A stretch of 46,203 bases of DNA from CAZJJZ01 sp964546505 (GTDB lineage: Bacteria > Patescibacteriota > Gracilibacteria > UBA1369), in contig CAZJJZ010000009.1 in the NCBI GenBank assembly GCA_964546505.1, forward strand, positions 1 through 46,203, given 5' to 3'. The position numbers and the translations under genes are program-made. This document shows, one piece after another, positions 17,226 through 25,559 of the stretch (the stretch's first letter is position 1; each line of letters begins with the position of its first letter). The notes under the pieces are model-generated. The model ran no database searches. It saw nothing but the letters and a program-made list of their open reading frames with translations, and was not told where the DNA came from.

Positions 17226-17449
17226 NNNNNNNNNNNNNNNNNNNNNNNNNNNNNNNNGTTTTTATTCTTGTGGTTTTTTTTGTGACTTTATTATCTATGT
17301 AATTGATTTTATTTACAACTCTATTTTTTTAGAAATTTACGTTTTTTCTAAATTATTGAATTCTTTTCCGTTTATCTCGATGTATTGCTATCTCACATTT
17401 CAGTCATTTTGGCTATTACTTGATTCTGACAAATTTTGTTATACAACCG
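17226..17449. other. Assembly gap and short AT-rich intergenic stretch
   Basis: 32 N (17226-17257) followed by about 190 AT-rich bases between the helical-repeat gene (5' end) and the sodB stop. No convincing ORF. It should hold the promoter and start of the helical-repeat gene; no strong terminator hairpin for sodB is visible. Confidence 0.6.
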
Positions 17450-18051
17450 TTATTTGACAAGTTCTTCTATGCCCTTCCAGTTTAGATACTCCCAAAACTT
17501 TTTGANNNNNNNNNNNNNNNNNNNNNNNNNNNGCGATAGTCGATATAATAAGCGTGTTCCCAAACATCTATTGTTAGAAGTGCTTTTTTGCCATGCGTCA
17601 ATGGTGTATCTGCATTGGAAGTTGACATGATTTCAAGTTTTTTATCTGTATTCATCACCAGCCAAGTCCAACCGGATCCGAAAACAGTTGTGGCAGCATT
17701 ACTAAATTGTTCCTGGAAATTTGCTAAATCGCCAAAACTGTGTTGGATTAATTCATTGATAATTGGTCCTGGAGTTTGATTGATCTCGGGAGTTAGACAA
17801 TTCCAAAAGAAGCTGTGATTCCAGTGTTGCGCAGCATTATTGAATAATCCCTTTTCTCCATCTTGGGCTGCTTTATTAATGATTTCTGTCAATTCCAGGT
17901 TTTGATAAGTGGGATTAGCGGCCAGTAATTCATTCAGTTTGTTGACGTAATTGGCGTGGTGCTTGCCATGGTGGAAGTCAAAACTCTCAGCCGATAAAAA
18001 TGGTGAGAGAGCGTCTTTGGCAAAAGGTAATTCAGGTAAATTAAAAGGCAT
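17450..18051 (-). CDS. sodB: Iron-type superoxide dismutase, frame broken by an N run
   Basis: Converts superoxide to peroxide and oxygen. The N-terminal helices (FDFHHGKHHANYVNKL) carry the first metal His. FNNAAQHWNHSFFWNC carries the second and has the Ala-Ala-Gln typical of Fe-SOD. DVWEHAYYIDYR carries the Asp and last His. After the 27 N (17506-17532), the uncorrected frame gives a wrong tail. Shifted by one base it reads FKKFWEYLNWKGIEELVK and stops at 17450-17452, the normal SOD ending. The homologous spacing suggests about 19 missing bases rather than 27. No signal peptide, so it is cytoplasmic. A perfect 6-3-6 inverted repeat lies upstream at 18085-18099. Confidence 0.93.
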
Positions 18052-18084
18052 ATTGTTTGGTTAAAAATTTATTCAGTAGACAAT

Positions 18085-18099
18085 CTTAACACTGTTAAG
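18085..18099. promoter_or_regulatory. Inverted repeat upstream of sodB, candidate operator
   Basis: CTTAAC-act-GTTAAG, perfect 6-base arms, 34 bases upstream of the sodB start. It does not match the PerR or SoxR consensus I know; assignment as an operator is inference. Confidence 0.35.
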
Positions 18100-18128
18100 G
18101 AGAGAAGTTAAGCTTTGCGCGGAAATGT

Positions 18129-18157
18129 TTGACAAATAAGGTGATTTCTATTATTAA
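18129..18157 (+). promoter_or_regulatory. Candidate sigma-70 promoter of the patatin gene
   Basis: Perfect TTGACA, a 17-base spacer, then TATTAA, ending 28 bases before the ATG at 18186. Confidence 0.6.
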
Positions 18158-18185
18158 TGGCTAACTTGATTTTCAAAAAACGCAT

Positions 18186-19118
18186 ATGATGAGAGGGCTA
18201 GATGGGGCTTGTGAAAAACCAAAAATCGGTGTTTATTTTTCCGGTGGTGGCATGAATGGTGCGTATGCTGCGGGCGTGATGCAGGCTATTCAAGAAATCT
18301 CGGTAGAGAATAGAGCTGTCGCTACAATGGGGGTTTCTGCCGGTGCTCCCAATGCCGCTTATTTTGCAGCTGATCAGGTTTTGGAAGCACAGGATTTTTG
18401 GCGTCAGTTAGCTGTGGATGAGCAGATTATTGTCGATTCTCCTGAGTCCGCTAAAGAAATAGATTTGGATACAGTCACAATGATGGCACACGAAAACTCT
18501 AAGCTCTCACAATGCCAGAAAATGGTAGCTTCCAAGGTAAATATTGATCGGATTTTGGAGATCCTTAAACATGTTGCTCCTTTGAATGTCTTAAAACTAA
18601 CAAGAGCAAAAATGAAATTATTGTTGGTAGCCAGTGATTTGGCAGAGAAGAAGCCATATTATTTAGACAAAGATGAATTAGGTGAGGAGGTGCCAGAAGC
18701 GATTAGAGCATCTTTAGCAGTACCGCATTTTTATGATCGGGTAATAAAAATTGCTGGTCGTGAATTGATTGATGGTGATGTTGCGGCCTCTACATTTCAG
18801 AATGTACAAAGATTGGTTAAAGAGGGTGTGCAAAAAGTGGTAGCGATCATGAATGAAGATCCCGGGATTTTTGGAGCGATTTATAGCAAAGCTAAAACTA
18901 CAGGAAATAAACCAATTCTACAGGCAATTAAAAATCGTTTGCGATTTAATGCGGAATTGGGTGAACAAGTGGATGGAGCGCAAATTGTTTGTGTTAAGTC
19001 AGCAAAAAATTTACCGACAGCTTTACTGAATAGTGATTTATCAGCGATCAATGAAGCTATTGAAATGGGATATTCCGAGGCTATGTCTAATAAAGATTTG
19101 CTGGCTTTATGGACTTAG
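18186..19118 (+). CDS. Patatin-like phospholipase
   Basis: 310-residue serine lipid acyl hydrolase of the RssA/patatin type. The oxyanion loop GGGMNG is at about residues 20-25, the nucleophile elbow GVSAG at 49-53 (Ser51), and the catalytic Asp in IDGDVAAS near residue 197, completing the Ser-Asp dyad. No signal peptide, so cytoplasmic or membrane-peripheral. The natural substrate in bacteria of this family is usually membrane phospholipid. Transcribed from a good promoter; its 3' end overlaps the convergent phosphoesterase gene by 12 bases. Confidence 0.88.
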   Translation: MMRGLDGACEKPKIGVYFSGGGMNGAYAAGVMQAIQEISVENRAVATMGVSAGAPNAAYFAADQVLEAQDFWRQLAVDEQIIVDSPESAKEIDLDTVTMMAHENSKLSQCQKMVASKVNIDRILEILKHVAPLNVLKLTRAKMKLLLVASDLAEKKPYYLDKDELGEEVPEAIRASLAVPHFYDRVIKIAGRELIDGDVAASTFQNVQRLVKEGVQKVVAIMNEDPGIFGAIYSKAKTTGNKPILQAIKNRLRFNAELGEQVDGAQIVCVKSAKNLPTALLNSDLSAINEAIEMGYSEAMSNKDLLALWT

Positions 19119-19841
19119 TTGGAAGTGACAGGTGGTGCTTGGTAAATAGGTCTGCGATGTTTCCTGAAAACTCCATAATTCCACAGTAATTGTTTTCGCC
19201 TTGACGGTAATAAGGTTGAAGCTGTTGGAGTGATTGCGTAAACGGCTTGAAAGGCTGGTACCACAGGTAACAAAGACAGTTTTTTGACGTAGTTGAGCGG
19301 ATGGGAAATGAGAATGGCCACTTAAAACCAGAGAGATTTTTTGAGTTAGGGAAGTTGGCAACCGTTTAAATTTTCTTTCGATGATGCCAGGGTGATGAGT
19401 GAGTGCCAGACAGAGGTGGTCGTCTGGCAGTTCGGCGGCGCGATTGAGCATTTTTTTAATTTGTAGAGAGGAAATATCCCCACGAAAAAACCGATATTGA
19501 TTTACTGAGTTGAGGTGAAAGAGATGTAATTTATCTTGATGATACTCGTTGGAGTAACGCGGAGAAATCAAGGCATTGTAACGTTCCAAGGGATTATAAA
19601 AACGTTTCCAGCTATAGTAGTGAATGTCATGATTTCCGGGAATGATCACTAAAGGGTGGCGAATTTTTTTGAAAAAATCGATCGCAGCTTCAAATTCACT
19701 CAATTTATTGCGTTGGGTACTATCTCCCGTAATCACAACCAATTGACAGTCAAGCTGATTGATCTGCTCAAGCAAAATACCTTCTTGCTTGCTGTTGGTG
19801 GTACCGAAATGCAGATCGGAGAGATGAATTAGGCGATACAT
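19107..19841 (-). CDS. Calcineurin-like metallophosphoesterase
   Basis: 244 residues with the full set of metal motifs in order: LSDLHFG (Asp-x-His, residues about 8-14), VITGDS, IPGNHDIHY, ALTHHPG and LSGHSHFPSA. These bind a di-metal centre that hydrolyses phosphomono- or diesters. The substrate is unknown; it may be a nucleotide, UDP-sugar lipid or nucleic acid end. Its ATG shares one base with the pgsA stop, and it ends the coupled set ygjP-alkD-pgsA-phosphoesterase, so a lipid-linked substrate is possible but not shown. Confidence 0.88.
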   Translation of the reverse strand: MYRLIHLSDLHFGTTNSKQEGILLEQINQLDCQLVVITGDSTQRNKLSEFEAAIDFFKKIRHPLVIIPGNHDIHYYSWKRFYNPLERYNALISPRYSNEYHQDKLHLFHLNSVNQYRFFRGDISSLQIKKMLNRAAELPDDHLCLALTHHPGIIERKFKRLPTSLTQKISLVLSGHSHFPSAQLRQKTVFVTCGTSLSSRLRNHSNSFNLITVKAKTITVELWSFQETSQTYLPSTTCHFQLSP

Positions 19842-20419
19842 TATTTAGGTGATTTTTTAGTGAGTAAAGGTAGGATGTACCAATAGAGTGAGCTGATAGA
19901 GATGGTGGTAATAATGGAGTATAGCACAGTTGTTAGGACGGGGAAAAATTGCCATTCGGCTGGGAATTGAAAATAGAAATAACTGAGTGGTGTCAGTAGT
20001 AAGGACACGAAAAAATTGCTGAGGGTTTTGATTTTGCCTGGTAATTTAGCTCCGGCGTCCAGGCGGCGCAGTTCCAAGAGGGGGCGGATGAGGGTATACA
20101 TTAAAATTTCACGCGCGCTAAACAGTATCAAGATGATTACTGGAATCAATTGTTGTTGAAAAAGTCCCAAATATACGAAAAAGAAGAAGATGAAGTCGCT
20201 GAATGGATCCAGCCATTTACCACTTTTGGAGACAATATTGTGTTTACGAGCGATGCGGCCGTCGAAAAAATCGGTTAATCCTGCCAAACCCAACAAAAGC
20301 AAACTCAGCACTGCGAATTGCCATTGTTGTACTTGCAGAAAAACTGCATAAAACCCCAAAGCCAAGGGTAGGCGCAACCAAGAAAGGATATTTGGTAGGT
20401 GTTTAGAAGGTGTTTTCAT
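19841..20419 (-). CDS. pgsA: CDP-alcohol phosphatidyltransferase (PgsA-type)
   Basis: 192 residues from the ATG at 20417-20419, overlapping the alkD stop as ATGA. The family signature D-G-x2-A-R-x8-G-x3-D-x3-D is complete in DGRIARKHNIVSKSGKWLD followed by PFSD. About five or six membrane helices. By size and N-terminus (PNILSWLRLPLALGF) it best fits phosphatidylglycerophosphate synthase, which would supply phosphatidylglycerol, the lipid donor for Lgt. Other CDP-alcohol substrates cannot be excluded. Confidence 0.85.
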   Translation of the reverse strand: MKTPSKHLPNILSWLRLPLALGFYAVFLQVQQWQFAVLSLLLLGLAGLTDFFDGRIARKHNIVSKSGKWLDPFSDFIFFFFVYLGLFQQQLIPVIILILFSAREILMYTLIRPLLELRRLDAGAKLPGKIKTLSNFFVSLLLTPLSYFYFQFPAEWQFFPVLTTVLYSIITTISISSLYWYILPLLTKKSPK

Positions 20420-21153
20420 CTTTGAAGATAATAAGATCTTTGTTCTGGACTGAGATGTTCTATGGAGTAACGTAGGCAAGTGCGAGGCATTTGATGATGA
20501 TATTCGTCCAGAAAATGTAAGAGAATGCTTCTGGAGCAGCGTTTACCAACTTCTCTGAGCATCCAACCCACTGCTTTGTGAATCAGATCATGGGGATGGT
20601 TGAGTAATATTTTGGCTAAAGCAAGTGTTGGTTGAGGATTGCCGAGTTTGATGTAGTGGAAAGTGGCTAAAATAGCGATTCGGTTTTTCCAAAGATGTTG
20701 GCATTTAGCCAAGGTTAAGAGAGTGGTGGGGGTTTGTCCTTGGGCTTCTGGAGCTAAATGCGCTCCCACAAGATGTTCTGCGGAAAGATCCACTAAATCC
20801 CAATTGTTGATATACTGATAATTTTCCAGATAGAGCGTATAAAGTTGTTGGCGCAAAGTTTGCAGATCGGAAGTGGTGATTTTGGGTTGATTACCTTTTT
20901 GGTATTGTTTAACCATGATTAATAAAGCCAAAAGGCGTTCTTCATGAAAAGGTGAGTGTAGCAATTGGATGATTTCTGCCAGTGGCAGATAGCGATATTC
21001 TTTGCAGAGCTTTCGAATTTGGGGCACGGTAATTCCCAGGAAGCGGTCGCCGGCGCCATACTGGCCGGGTCCGGTTTTGAAAAACCTGGCTAAAATGATG
21101 GCCTTTTGCGGATTGGCAAGGGCGTGTAAGCTGGCTGAGGCAGTGGCCGGCAT
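20416..21153 (-). CDS. alkD: AlkD-like DNA alkylation repair protein
   Basis: 245 residues from the ATG at 21151-21153, two bases after the ygjP stop. It follows the AlkD HEAT-repeat DNA glycosylase pattern: FFKTGPGQYGAGDRFLGITV near the N-terminus, NNWDLVDLSAEHLVG mid-protein with the catalytic-face Trp and Asp, a KCQHLWKNRIAILATFHYI repeat, and HKAVGWMLREVGKR near the C-terminus. Members remove bulky or cationic alkyl purines. Helical, soluble. It is coupled to pgsA without obvious functional relation. Confidence 0.9.
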   Translation of the reverse strand: MPATASASLHALANPQKAIILARFFKTGPGQYGAGDRFLGITVPQIRKLCKEYRYLPLAEIIQLLHSPFHEERLLALLIMVKQYQKGNQPKITTSDLQTLRQQLYTLYLENYQYINNWDLVDLSAEHLVGAHLAPEAQGQTPTTLLTLAKCQHLWKNRIAILATFHYIKLGNPQPTLALAKILLNHPHDLIHKAVGWMLREVGKRCSRSILLHFLDEYHHQMPRTCLRYSIEHLSPEQRSYYLQR

Positions 21154-21155
21154 GG

Positions 21156-21911
21156 TTAGATTTGTAAAAGATAGCTGTTTTCTTGAAGCCACTGTTTGGC
21201 GGCTTTGAAATCAGGATACATCATTTTTACTTGATTCCAAAAATTTCGAGAGTGATTATGGTGGACTAAATGGGCTAGTTCATGAATGATGACATAGTCG
21301 ATAATGGTTAGCGGCGCCATCAGCAATTTCCAATTAAAATTAAGGTCTTTTTGGATTGAGCAAGAGCCCCAGCGCCGGCTGGCGGTGGTGATTTTCAATT
21401 TTCGATAATGCAATTGGTACAGTTTGGCATAATAAAAAGTTCTTTCAGCGATGAGTTTTTTGGCTTGTTGTTTGTACCATTCACGGAAAATGGCTTGGCC
21501 TTTGGTGGGAGCAATGGGGGGCGGTGAAATGGGTTGTGATTTGGTGCTGTAGACTGTGCTTGAGGTAGCGGAGAAGAGTTTTGGTGAGTGCGCTGAGGAG
21601 TGACTCTTGTTGGCGGGGGTTTTGAGTGAGAATTTTTGACCGTCAAAGAGCAAAGGGCGCCGCTGTTGGGGGTTGAGTACTAGTGGGTAAGGGCGGCCCA
21701 GGTAGAGGAAAAGTTCCCCGGGTTGAAAAGTTTTGGATTGGGGGCGAGGGCGGCTGGCGATATGTTGTCGTTTGGTGCTGATCCACTGAGCTTTTTCCAA
21801 GATAAACTTTTCAATTTGGGGGAGGGGGAGTTGGAGCGGCGCACGGACAGTTACGCTGCCATCATTTTCAATAATAATGCTGATAGATCTGCGGGAGGAG
21901 CGAATTAATTG
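21156..21911 (-). CDS. YgjP/DUF45-type zinc metallopeptidase-like protein, 5' end in a gap
   Basis: The C-terminal half carries the family motifs: RRWGSCS, then VIIHELAHLVHHNHSRNFW with the HExxH zinc site and a downstream His. The apparent TTG start near 21800 is internal: the frame stays open to the gap at 21912, adding QLIRSSRRSISIIIENDG, VTVRAP and IEKFILEKAQWI, the normal N-terminal domain of this family. So at least 251 residues, with the start codon lost in the 38 N (21912-21949). A low-complexity Ser/Thr/Pro insert lies mid-protein. It heads the coupled set with alkD, pgsA and the phosphoesterase. Physiological role of the family is unclear. Confidence 0.85.
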   Translation of the reverse strand, partial: QLIRSSRRSISIIIENDGSVTVRAPLQLPLPQIEKFILEKAQWISTKRQHIASRPRPQSKTFQPGELFLYLGRPYPLVLNPQQRRPLLFDGQKFSLKTPANKSHSSAHSPKLFSATSSTVYSTKSQPISPPPIAPTKGQAIFREWYKQQAKKLIAERTFYYAKLYQLHYRKLKITTASRRWGSCSIQKDLNFNWKLLMAPLTIIDYVIIHELAHLVHHNHSRNFWNQVKMMYPDFKAAKQWLQENSYLLQI

Positions 21912-22035
21912 NNNNNNNNNNNNNNNNNNNNNNNNNNNNNNNNNNNNNNTTCTGGCAAAGCGTGGTACTTGGTTGCCAATAGCTCAAAGTGGAATGCTTA
22001 CAAGTGGAGTTGGAGGCGGGAACTTAATTGAGACA
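21912..22035. other. Assembly gap plus 86 bases without an assignable gene
   Basis: 38 N then a stretch up to the stop of the 22036-23175 gene. Plus-strand reading frames enter from the gap (for example one ending WSWRREL-N-stop near 22030), but none can be identified and none is needed by the neighbours. The ygjP start and its promoter should be here. Confidence 0.4.
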
Positions 22036-23175
22036 TTATTGAAGAAGAAAGCCATTAGCATACCAGATTCTAGCAGACGGAGTCTTTTTTGTCTGCACTT
22101 TTTCTTGTGGCTTAGCCAAATCAAAGATTCGCAAGGTGAGAATTTGATTTTTGAGATTTTGCTTGGTGTTTAATTTCAACGGCAAATCCAAATAATCATT
22201 TTTCCGTAATAACCAGGCTAAATTTTTGCTGACAGATAAAATCTTGAAACGTAAAATGTGAGGATTGTTCTCTAGTTTGTTTAAATAGGTTGGTTCAATC
22301 CGGCCCTTTACTTCACCCAGACCAAAATAGTAGGTGTAATATTCACGTGTATAGAGCTCCCGAAAATCCAGATCTTGATTCAAGTTGGCTGGCCTAGGAT
22401 TATAGTCTCCATAACGTAAATAAGTGCTATTAGTTAGGCTATAGTTAACTTGTTTGGCTTGTAAGGGTACGTTTTGGATGGTGGTTAGCTTGAGATTTTG
22501 GAAGGAACAGGCTATTTCGGCATAGGGTTGTGTGTTTTCTGTGAAATGGAGCATGTATTCCAATTTACTGCTTTGATTGCCAAGCGCGATGGTGTTCAAA
22601 AAATCCGCTTGCAGAAGCGTACGTTCGGGAAAATATTGGCTGATGGTCAAATTTTTAAAGCGACTATAGGCAATTTTTTTGCCATTTTCTCGAAGGCTGA
22701 CCCCTTCCAGATTGGCTTGGAAATTACAAATTAGCTGGTGTGGGGCTAGTAAAATTTTTTCCGGTTTATTACCTGCTGGATCGTAATGTAAAGTAAATAT
22801 TTTTAGCTGCTGAGCATTTTGACGTGCGCGATAAATAATCGGTACCAATTGCAGTTTTAGTGCCGGAGAAAAGACGGTTTTAGTCGTGGCGGGGGCTGAC
22901 GATTTGTTGTTAGCTGTGGAATTGGCGGAATTAGTGGCAGAATTGCCGGATGGGGTGCCGGAATTTTGCGTACTGGGATTGCCTGTGCCAGATTTGCTAG
23001 TAGATGAGGCGGGCAAGGAACTGGTACTGTTGCTTGAATTAGAGCCGTTACTTTGCAAAGTATCGGTTTGGCCGTTGGAAAATAGTTGGGAAGGTAAGTT
23101 GAAGCTGGTTAGCAGTAATAACGTGCTAAACGCCAGGAAAATCAACAGGCTCTGATTAAGCTGCTTTGGTAACAT
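22036..23175 (-). CDS. Membrane-anchored hypothetical protein with Ser/Asn/Thr-rich linker
   Basis: 379 residues from the ATG at 23173-23175, which overlaps the upstream gene by 20 bases. Residues about 8-28 (LLIFLAFSTLLLLTSFNLP) form a signal anchor. Residues about 35-100 are low-complexity Ser/Asn/Thr/Gly, typical of an exposed linker. The rest (about 280 residues) looks like a beta-rich extracytoplasmic domain with many Tyr, Asn and aromatic residues. No family recognised. A surface or periplasm-facing role is an inference from the architecture. Confidence 0.65.
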   Translation of the reverse strand: MLPKQLNQSLLIFLAFSTLLLLTSFNLPSQLFSNGQTDTLQSNGSNSSNSTSSLPASSTSKSGTGNPSTQNSGTPSGNSATNSANSTANNKSSAPATTKTVFSPALKLQLVPIIYRARQNAQQLKIFTLHYDPAGNKPEKILLAPHQLICNFQANLEGVSLRENGKKIAYSRFKNLTISQYFPERTLLQADFLNTIALGNQSSKLEYMLHFTENTQPYAEIACSFQNLKLTTIQNVPLQAKQVNYSLTNSTYLRYGDYNPRPANLNQDLDFRELYTREYYTYYFGLGEVKGRIEPTYLNKLENNPHILRFKILSVSKNLAWLLRKNDYLDLPLKLNTKQNLKNQILTLRIFDLAKPQEKVQTKKTPSARIWYANGFLLQ

Positions 23176-23785
23176 CGGGATGTTTTGGTTGAGGTTTAGC
23201 GGAGAGATGTTTTTCTTGTCCAATTTCCTCTAAAACCTTTAGTTCTTCAGCGATTTTGGCAATGGCTGCGCGGATCGATTTGATTAAAAAGAGATTACTT
23301 TGGTCTACCGTAGCCAGTTTTTGCTCTAGTTTTACTTTACGTTCATTCAATTCATGTAGAGTTGGTAAACGTAAGTATTGGATGTTTTTTAAGATTTGTT
23401 GGATTTGTCGAGATTTTTTTTGATGTCGGGCTTTATCCAAATCACTATGAAAGTAAATTTTTTCACAGACAAATTCTTTAACAGCTTCAAATTCCGACTC
23501 CGAAAGTTGGAAAATTTGCTCTCGATTATAACGCAAGCGAATATTATAGTGATTCGCCCCCAGCTGAACCACTTCGTGAAAATGCTTGTGGCGAAGCAGG
23601 CGATCCACAACCAGTAATTGTTCTTCGGTTTCGATTTGATTGAGGGCTAACAGTGCTAATTTAGTGGCCGTTTTTGGCGAAAATTCATTATCTTTCTGAT
23701 AGGCCTGAATGCGCTCTGCAACATCATTGATTAACTCCAGAAGTTCGCTATTGAGCGATAGAGAGGAAGCTGAGATTTTTTTCAT
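23156..23785 (-). CDS. Hypothetical DUF1822-type or similar helical protein (unrecognised)
   Basis: 209 residues, soluble and helical; residues about 120-195 have heptad spacing suggestive of a coiled coil (ELNERKVKLEQKL, then KIAEELKVLEEIG). I do not recognise the family with any confidence; the DUF number in the name is only a loose resemblance and should not be relied on. It has a strong promoter at 23824-23852 and is translationally coupled to the membrane-anchored protein downstream, so the two may act together. Confidence 0.55.
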   Translation of the reverse strand: MKKISASSLSLNSELLELINDVAERIQAYQKDNEFSPKTATKLALLALNQIETEEQLLVVDRLLRHKHFHEVVQLGANHYNIRLRYNREQIFQLSESEFEAVKEFVCEKIYFHSDLDKARHQKKSRQIQQILKNIQYLRLPTLHELNERKVKLEQKLATVDQSNLFLIKSIRAAIAKIAEELKVLEEIGQEKHLSAKPQPKHPDVTKAA

Positions 23786-23823
23786 AAAGAGGATTTGTTG
23801 TTGGTTTGGGCGTAAATCTTCAT

Positions 23824-23852
23824 ATTATACCGTTTTTGAAAATTTTGGTCAA
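23824..23852 (-). promoter_or_regulatory. Sigma-70-like promoter of the 23156-23785 gene
   Basis: On the minus strand TTGACC (23852-23847), a 17-base spacer, then TATAAT (23829-23824), about 40 bases upstream of the start. A 7-base-arm inverted repeat ACAAATC-cgc-GATTTGT (23854-23870) sits just upstream of the -35. Confidence 0.65.
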
Positions 23853-23886
23853 AACAAATCCGCGATTTGTAGAAGGAGGTTGTAGC

Positions 23887-23915
23887 TTGTTTTTGTGGCA
23901 CAAAAATCTTATAAT
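23887..23915 (+). promoter_or_regulatory. Candidate promoter of the 24007-24450 gene
   Basis: TTGTTT, 17-base spacer, perfect TATAAT. About 90 bases ahead of the ATG at 24007. Confidence 0.4.
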
Positions 23916-24006
23916 TTCAGCGATCAAGATGCCGACATGATGATGGTTCTCAGTAATATCAGAGTGATCGGTGAACCTTTATCGAAATATTCATAACCAT
24001 TTGGAA

Positions 24007-24450
24007 ATGGTGAGTTTAGATAACAATAGCGCTTGGCAAAATTATCAATGTCAGGAGTTTAATCGTTTACAAGCCGAATTTTTTACGGAATTGGGGCAGA
24101 GATGCCAGGATAGGTTGCAGTCAAATGGTTTGGTTGTCAGTAGTGAGCAAGTTTATTGTTATTGTATTGATACATTGGCTGGGGAGCTCAGAGAATGGCT
24201 GAATTATCACGATGATGTGTTGGCCAAAAAGCTTATTTTTCAAAAGTTAAATTTATTATCCAAGGAGCAGCGTTTCGAATATTTACTGGCGGAAATTTTT
24301 AGAGGCGGTACTACCGAAGGATTTATGCGACGTATGTTAATTCATTTTGGTGTAGAATTACCCAATAGCGGCTTTTTTAATGCCGGTAAGGGTATGGTAG
24401 ATTCGGTGCGTGGAGCGATTTCTAAAGTAATTGGATTGGCTGCCAAATAA
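24007..24450 (+). CDS. Hypothetical helical protein
   Basis: 147 residues from ATG 24007; a GTG at 23971 in the same frame would add 12. Helical, Gln/Leu/Glu-rich, with several Cys and Tyr (SEQVYCYCIDTLAGEL). The end is Gly/Ala-rich and mildly hydrophobic. No known domain. The 3' end overlaps the convergent 24422-25420 gene by 29 bases. Confidence 0.5.
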   Translation: MVSLDNNSAWQNYQCQEFNRLQAEFFTELGQRCQDRLQSNGLVVSSEQVYCYCIDTLAGELREWLNYHDDVLAKKLIFQKLNLLSKEQRFEYLLAEIFRGGTTEGFMRRMLIHFGVELPNSGFFNAGKGMVDSVRGAISKVIGLAAK

Positions 24451-25420
24451 GGTTTTCCGGATCGCTGGCAATGGCGGTCAACTGTGCGGCGGCGGAGTGC
24501 AATTCTTGATTTGGTGTGGCGCTTTTTTTGGCGATTTCCAGGTAACCGAATTGAGGCAAGACCTGACTGTTAGCTTGTGGCGAAGGGTCGGCAACATTGC
24601 TGTATAGACCTAATTGATCTTGTGGAATTTCTTTTAAAGAATTGACATAAAAGGCTCGTAACTCCGCCGGAGAATTGGCAAAGCAGAGTTTGACCTGTTG
24701 ATGCAAATGTGTTGGTTGAAGTTGTTGGGTGAATTGCACTAGATCAGGCACTGCCAGGCGGACATTGCCGAATTTATCACGGTAGGCGATTTGAGGTTTG
24801 GTGGGTAGTGGGATTAATTGAGGGTGTTTTCCAGATATTTTCGCTTCTATCAGACTGTTTTGATTGGGGTACTGAAAAATAGGGTCCAATATTTCTGGTG
24901 CAAAACGAGTGGTGGCAATAATTGATGAACGAAATTGTTCATGTTCACCGTCGAAAAAGGGATGATTGGCGGTGGGAATTCGATATAAAGCCAGGATTTG
25001 ATGACGAGCTTCCAGGGTGCTTAGTAATGTCAACGGTACGGCGTAAATCTCCAATCCTGCTGTGGTAATTGCCAGATGAAAGTCCTGGCCATTTTGGCCG
25101 TTTTGGGTCGTTTCCAAGTTTCTTGGAGCACAGTTAATCAGGCAAATGATTGATTGTTCAGAGGAATGCTCAGTTTTGGTTAATGCTAGTAAGCGTTGTT
25201 TTTCTAGCAGCAAATCGTGCATTAAGTTGGCACCATAGTCGGCTAATCGGGGATTTTGACCGATCGGGAAATGACGGTCGGAAAGCTGACCTAGATTGCG
25301 CATAGTGACAGTTAATTCAGCATCAAAATCGATTTCACGATCAGTAAAAACATCATTGAAGTGAATAATTGCCGAGTTGCGGCGTTTTAATAATTGTTGA
25401 AATTGTGGCAATATTGGCAT
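24422..25420 (-). CDS. Divergent SAM hydrolase/halogenase-like (DUF62 superfamily) protein
   Basis: 332 residues from the ATG at 25418-25420; the longer frame from 25483 would read through a terminator hairpin. Order of resemblances to S-adenosylmethionine hydroxide adenosyltransferases: a Phe-Asn-Asp-Val-Phe-Thr-Asp start (compare T-D-F-G), INCAPRN, a hydrophobic AITTAGLEIYAVP segment, FRSSIIATTRFAPEIL (compare G-R-D-I-F-A-P), then C-terminal RDKFGNVRL and FGYLEIAKKSATP, which match the small C-terminal beta domain best. Known members cleave SAM to adenosine and methionine. Several N-terminal catalytic positions differ, so activity is uncertain. Preceded by a possible attenuator. Confidence 0.45.
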   Translation of the reverse strand: MPILPQFQQLLKRRNSAIIHFNDVFTDREIDFDAELTVTMRNLGQLSDRHFPIGQNPRLADYGANLMHDLLLEKQRLLALTKTEHSSEQSIICLINCAPRNLETTQNGQNGQDFHLAITTAGLEIYAVPLTLLSTLEARHQILALYRIPTANHPFFDGEHEQFRSSIIATTRFAPEILDPIFQYPNQNSLIEAKISGKHPQLIPLPTKPQIAYRDKFGNVRLAVPDLVQFTQQLQPTHLHQQVKLCFANSPAELRAFYVNSLKEIPQDQLGLYSNVADPSPQANSQVLPQFGYLEIAKKSATPNQELHSAAAQLTAIASDPENLIWQPIQLL

Positions 25421-25434
25421 GTTTTTGAGGTTAT

Positions 25435-25498
25435 AAAAAAACCCTCTTGGAGGAGGGGCGTGATTGTTTAATTTGTTAAGCACAATTAAACAGGCCCC
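25435..25498 (-). promoter_or_regulatory. Possible transcription attenuator: competing hairpins ahead of 24422-25420
   Basis: In the minus-strand RNA, an upstream stem pairs GGGGC with GCCCC (25498-25494 with 25459-25455). Inside it TGTTTAATT pairs with AATTAAACA (25492-25484 with 25473-25465). A second hairpin CCCTC-ctccaa-GAGGG (25457-25442) is followed by seven U (25441-25435) and is a classic intrinsic terminator. The two structures share 25455-25457, so they exclude each other. The terminator ends 15 bases before the ATG at 25420. Ligand or trigger unknown. Confidence 0.55.
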
Positions 25499-25559
25499 GT
25501 TTGGAGCATCATCATGGCGTCAAATTTTGTGGATAAGTTGGTCATGAGAAATTTTGTGC

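Noticed and set aside
21877..22173. Plus-strand ORF spanning the 38-N gap
   Set aside because: It crosses a gap of unknown length and overlaps two supported minus-strand genes.
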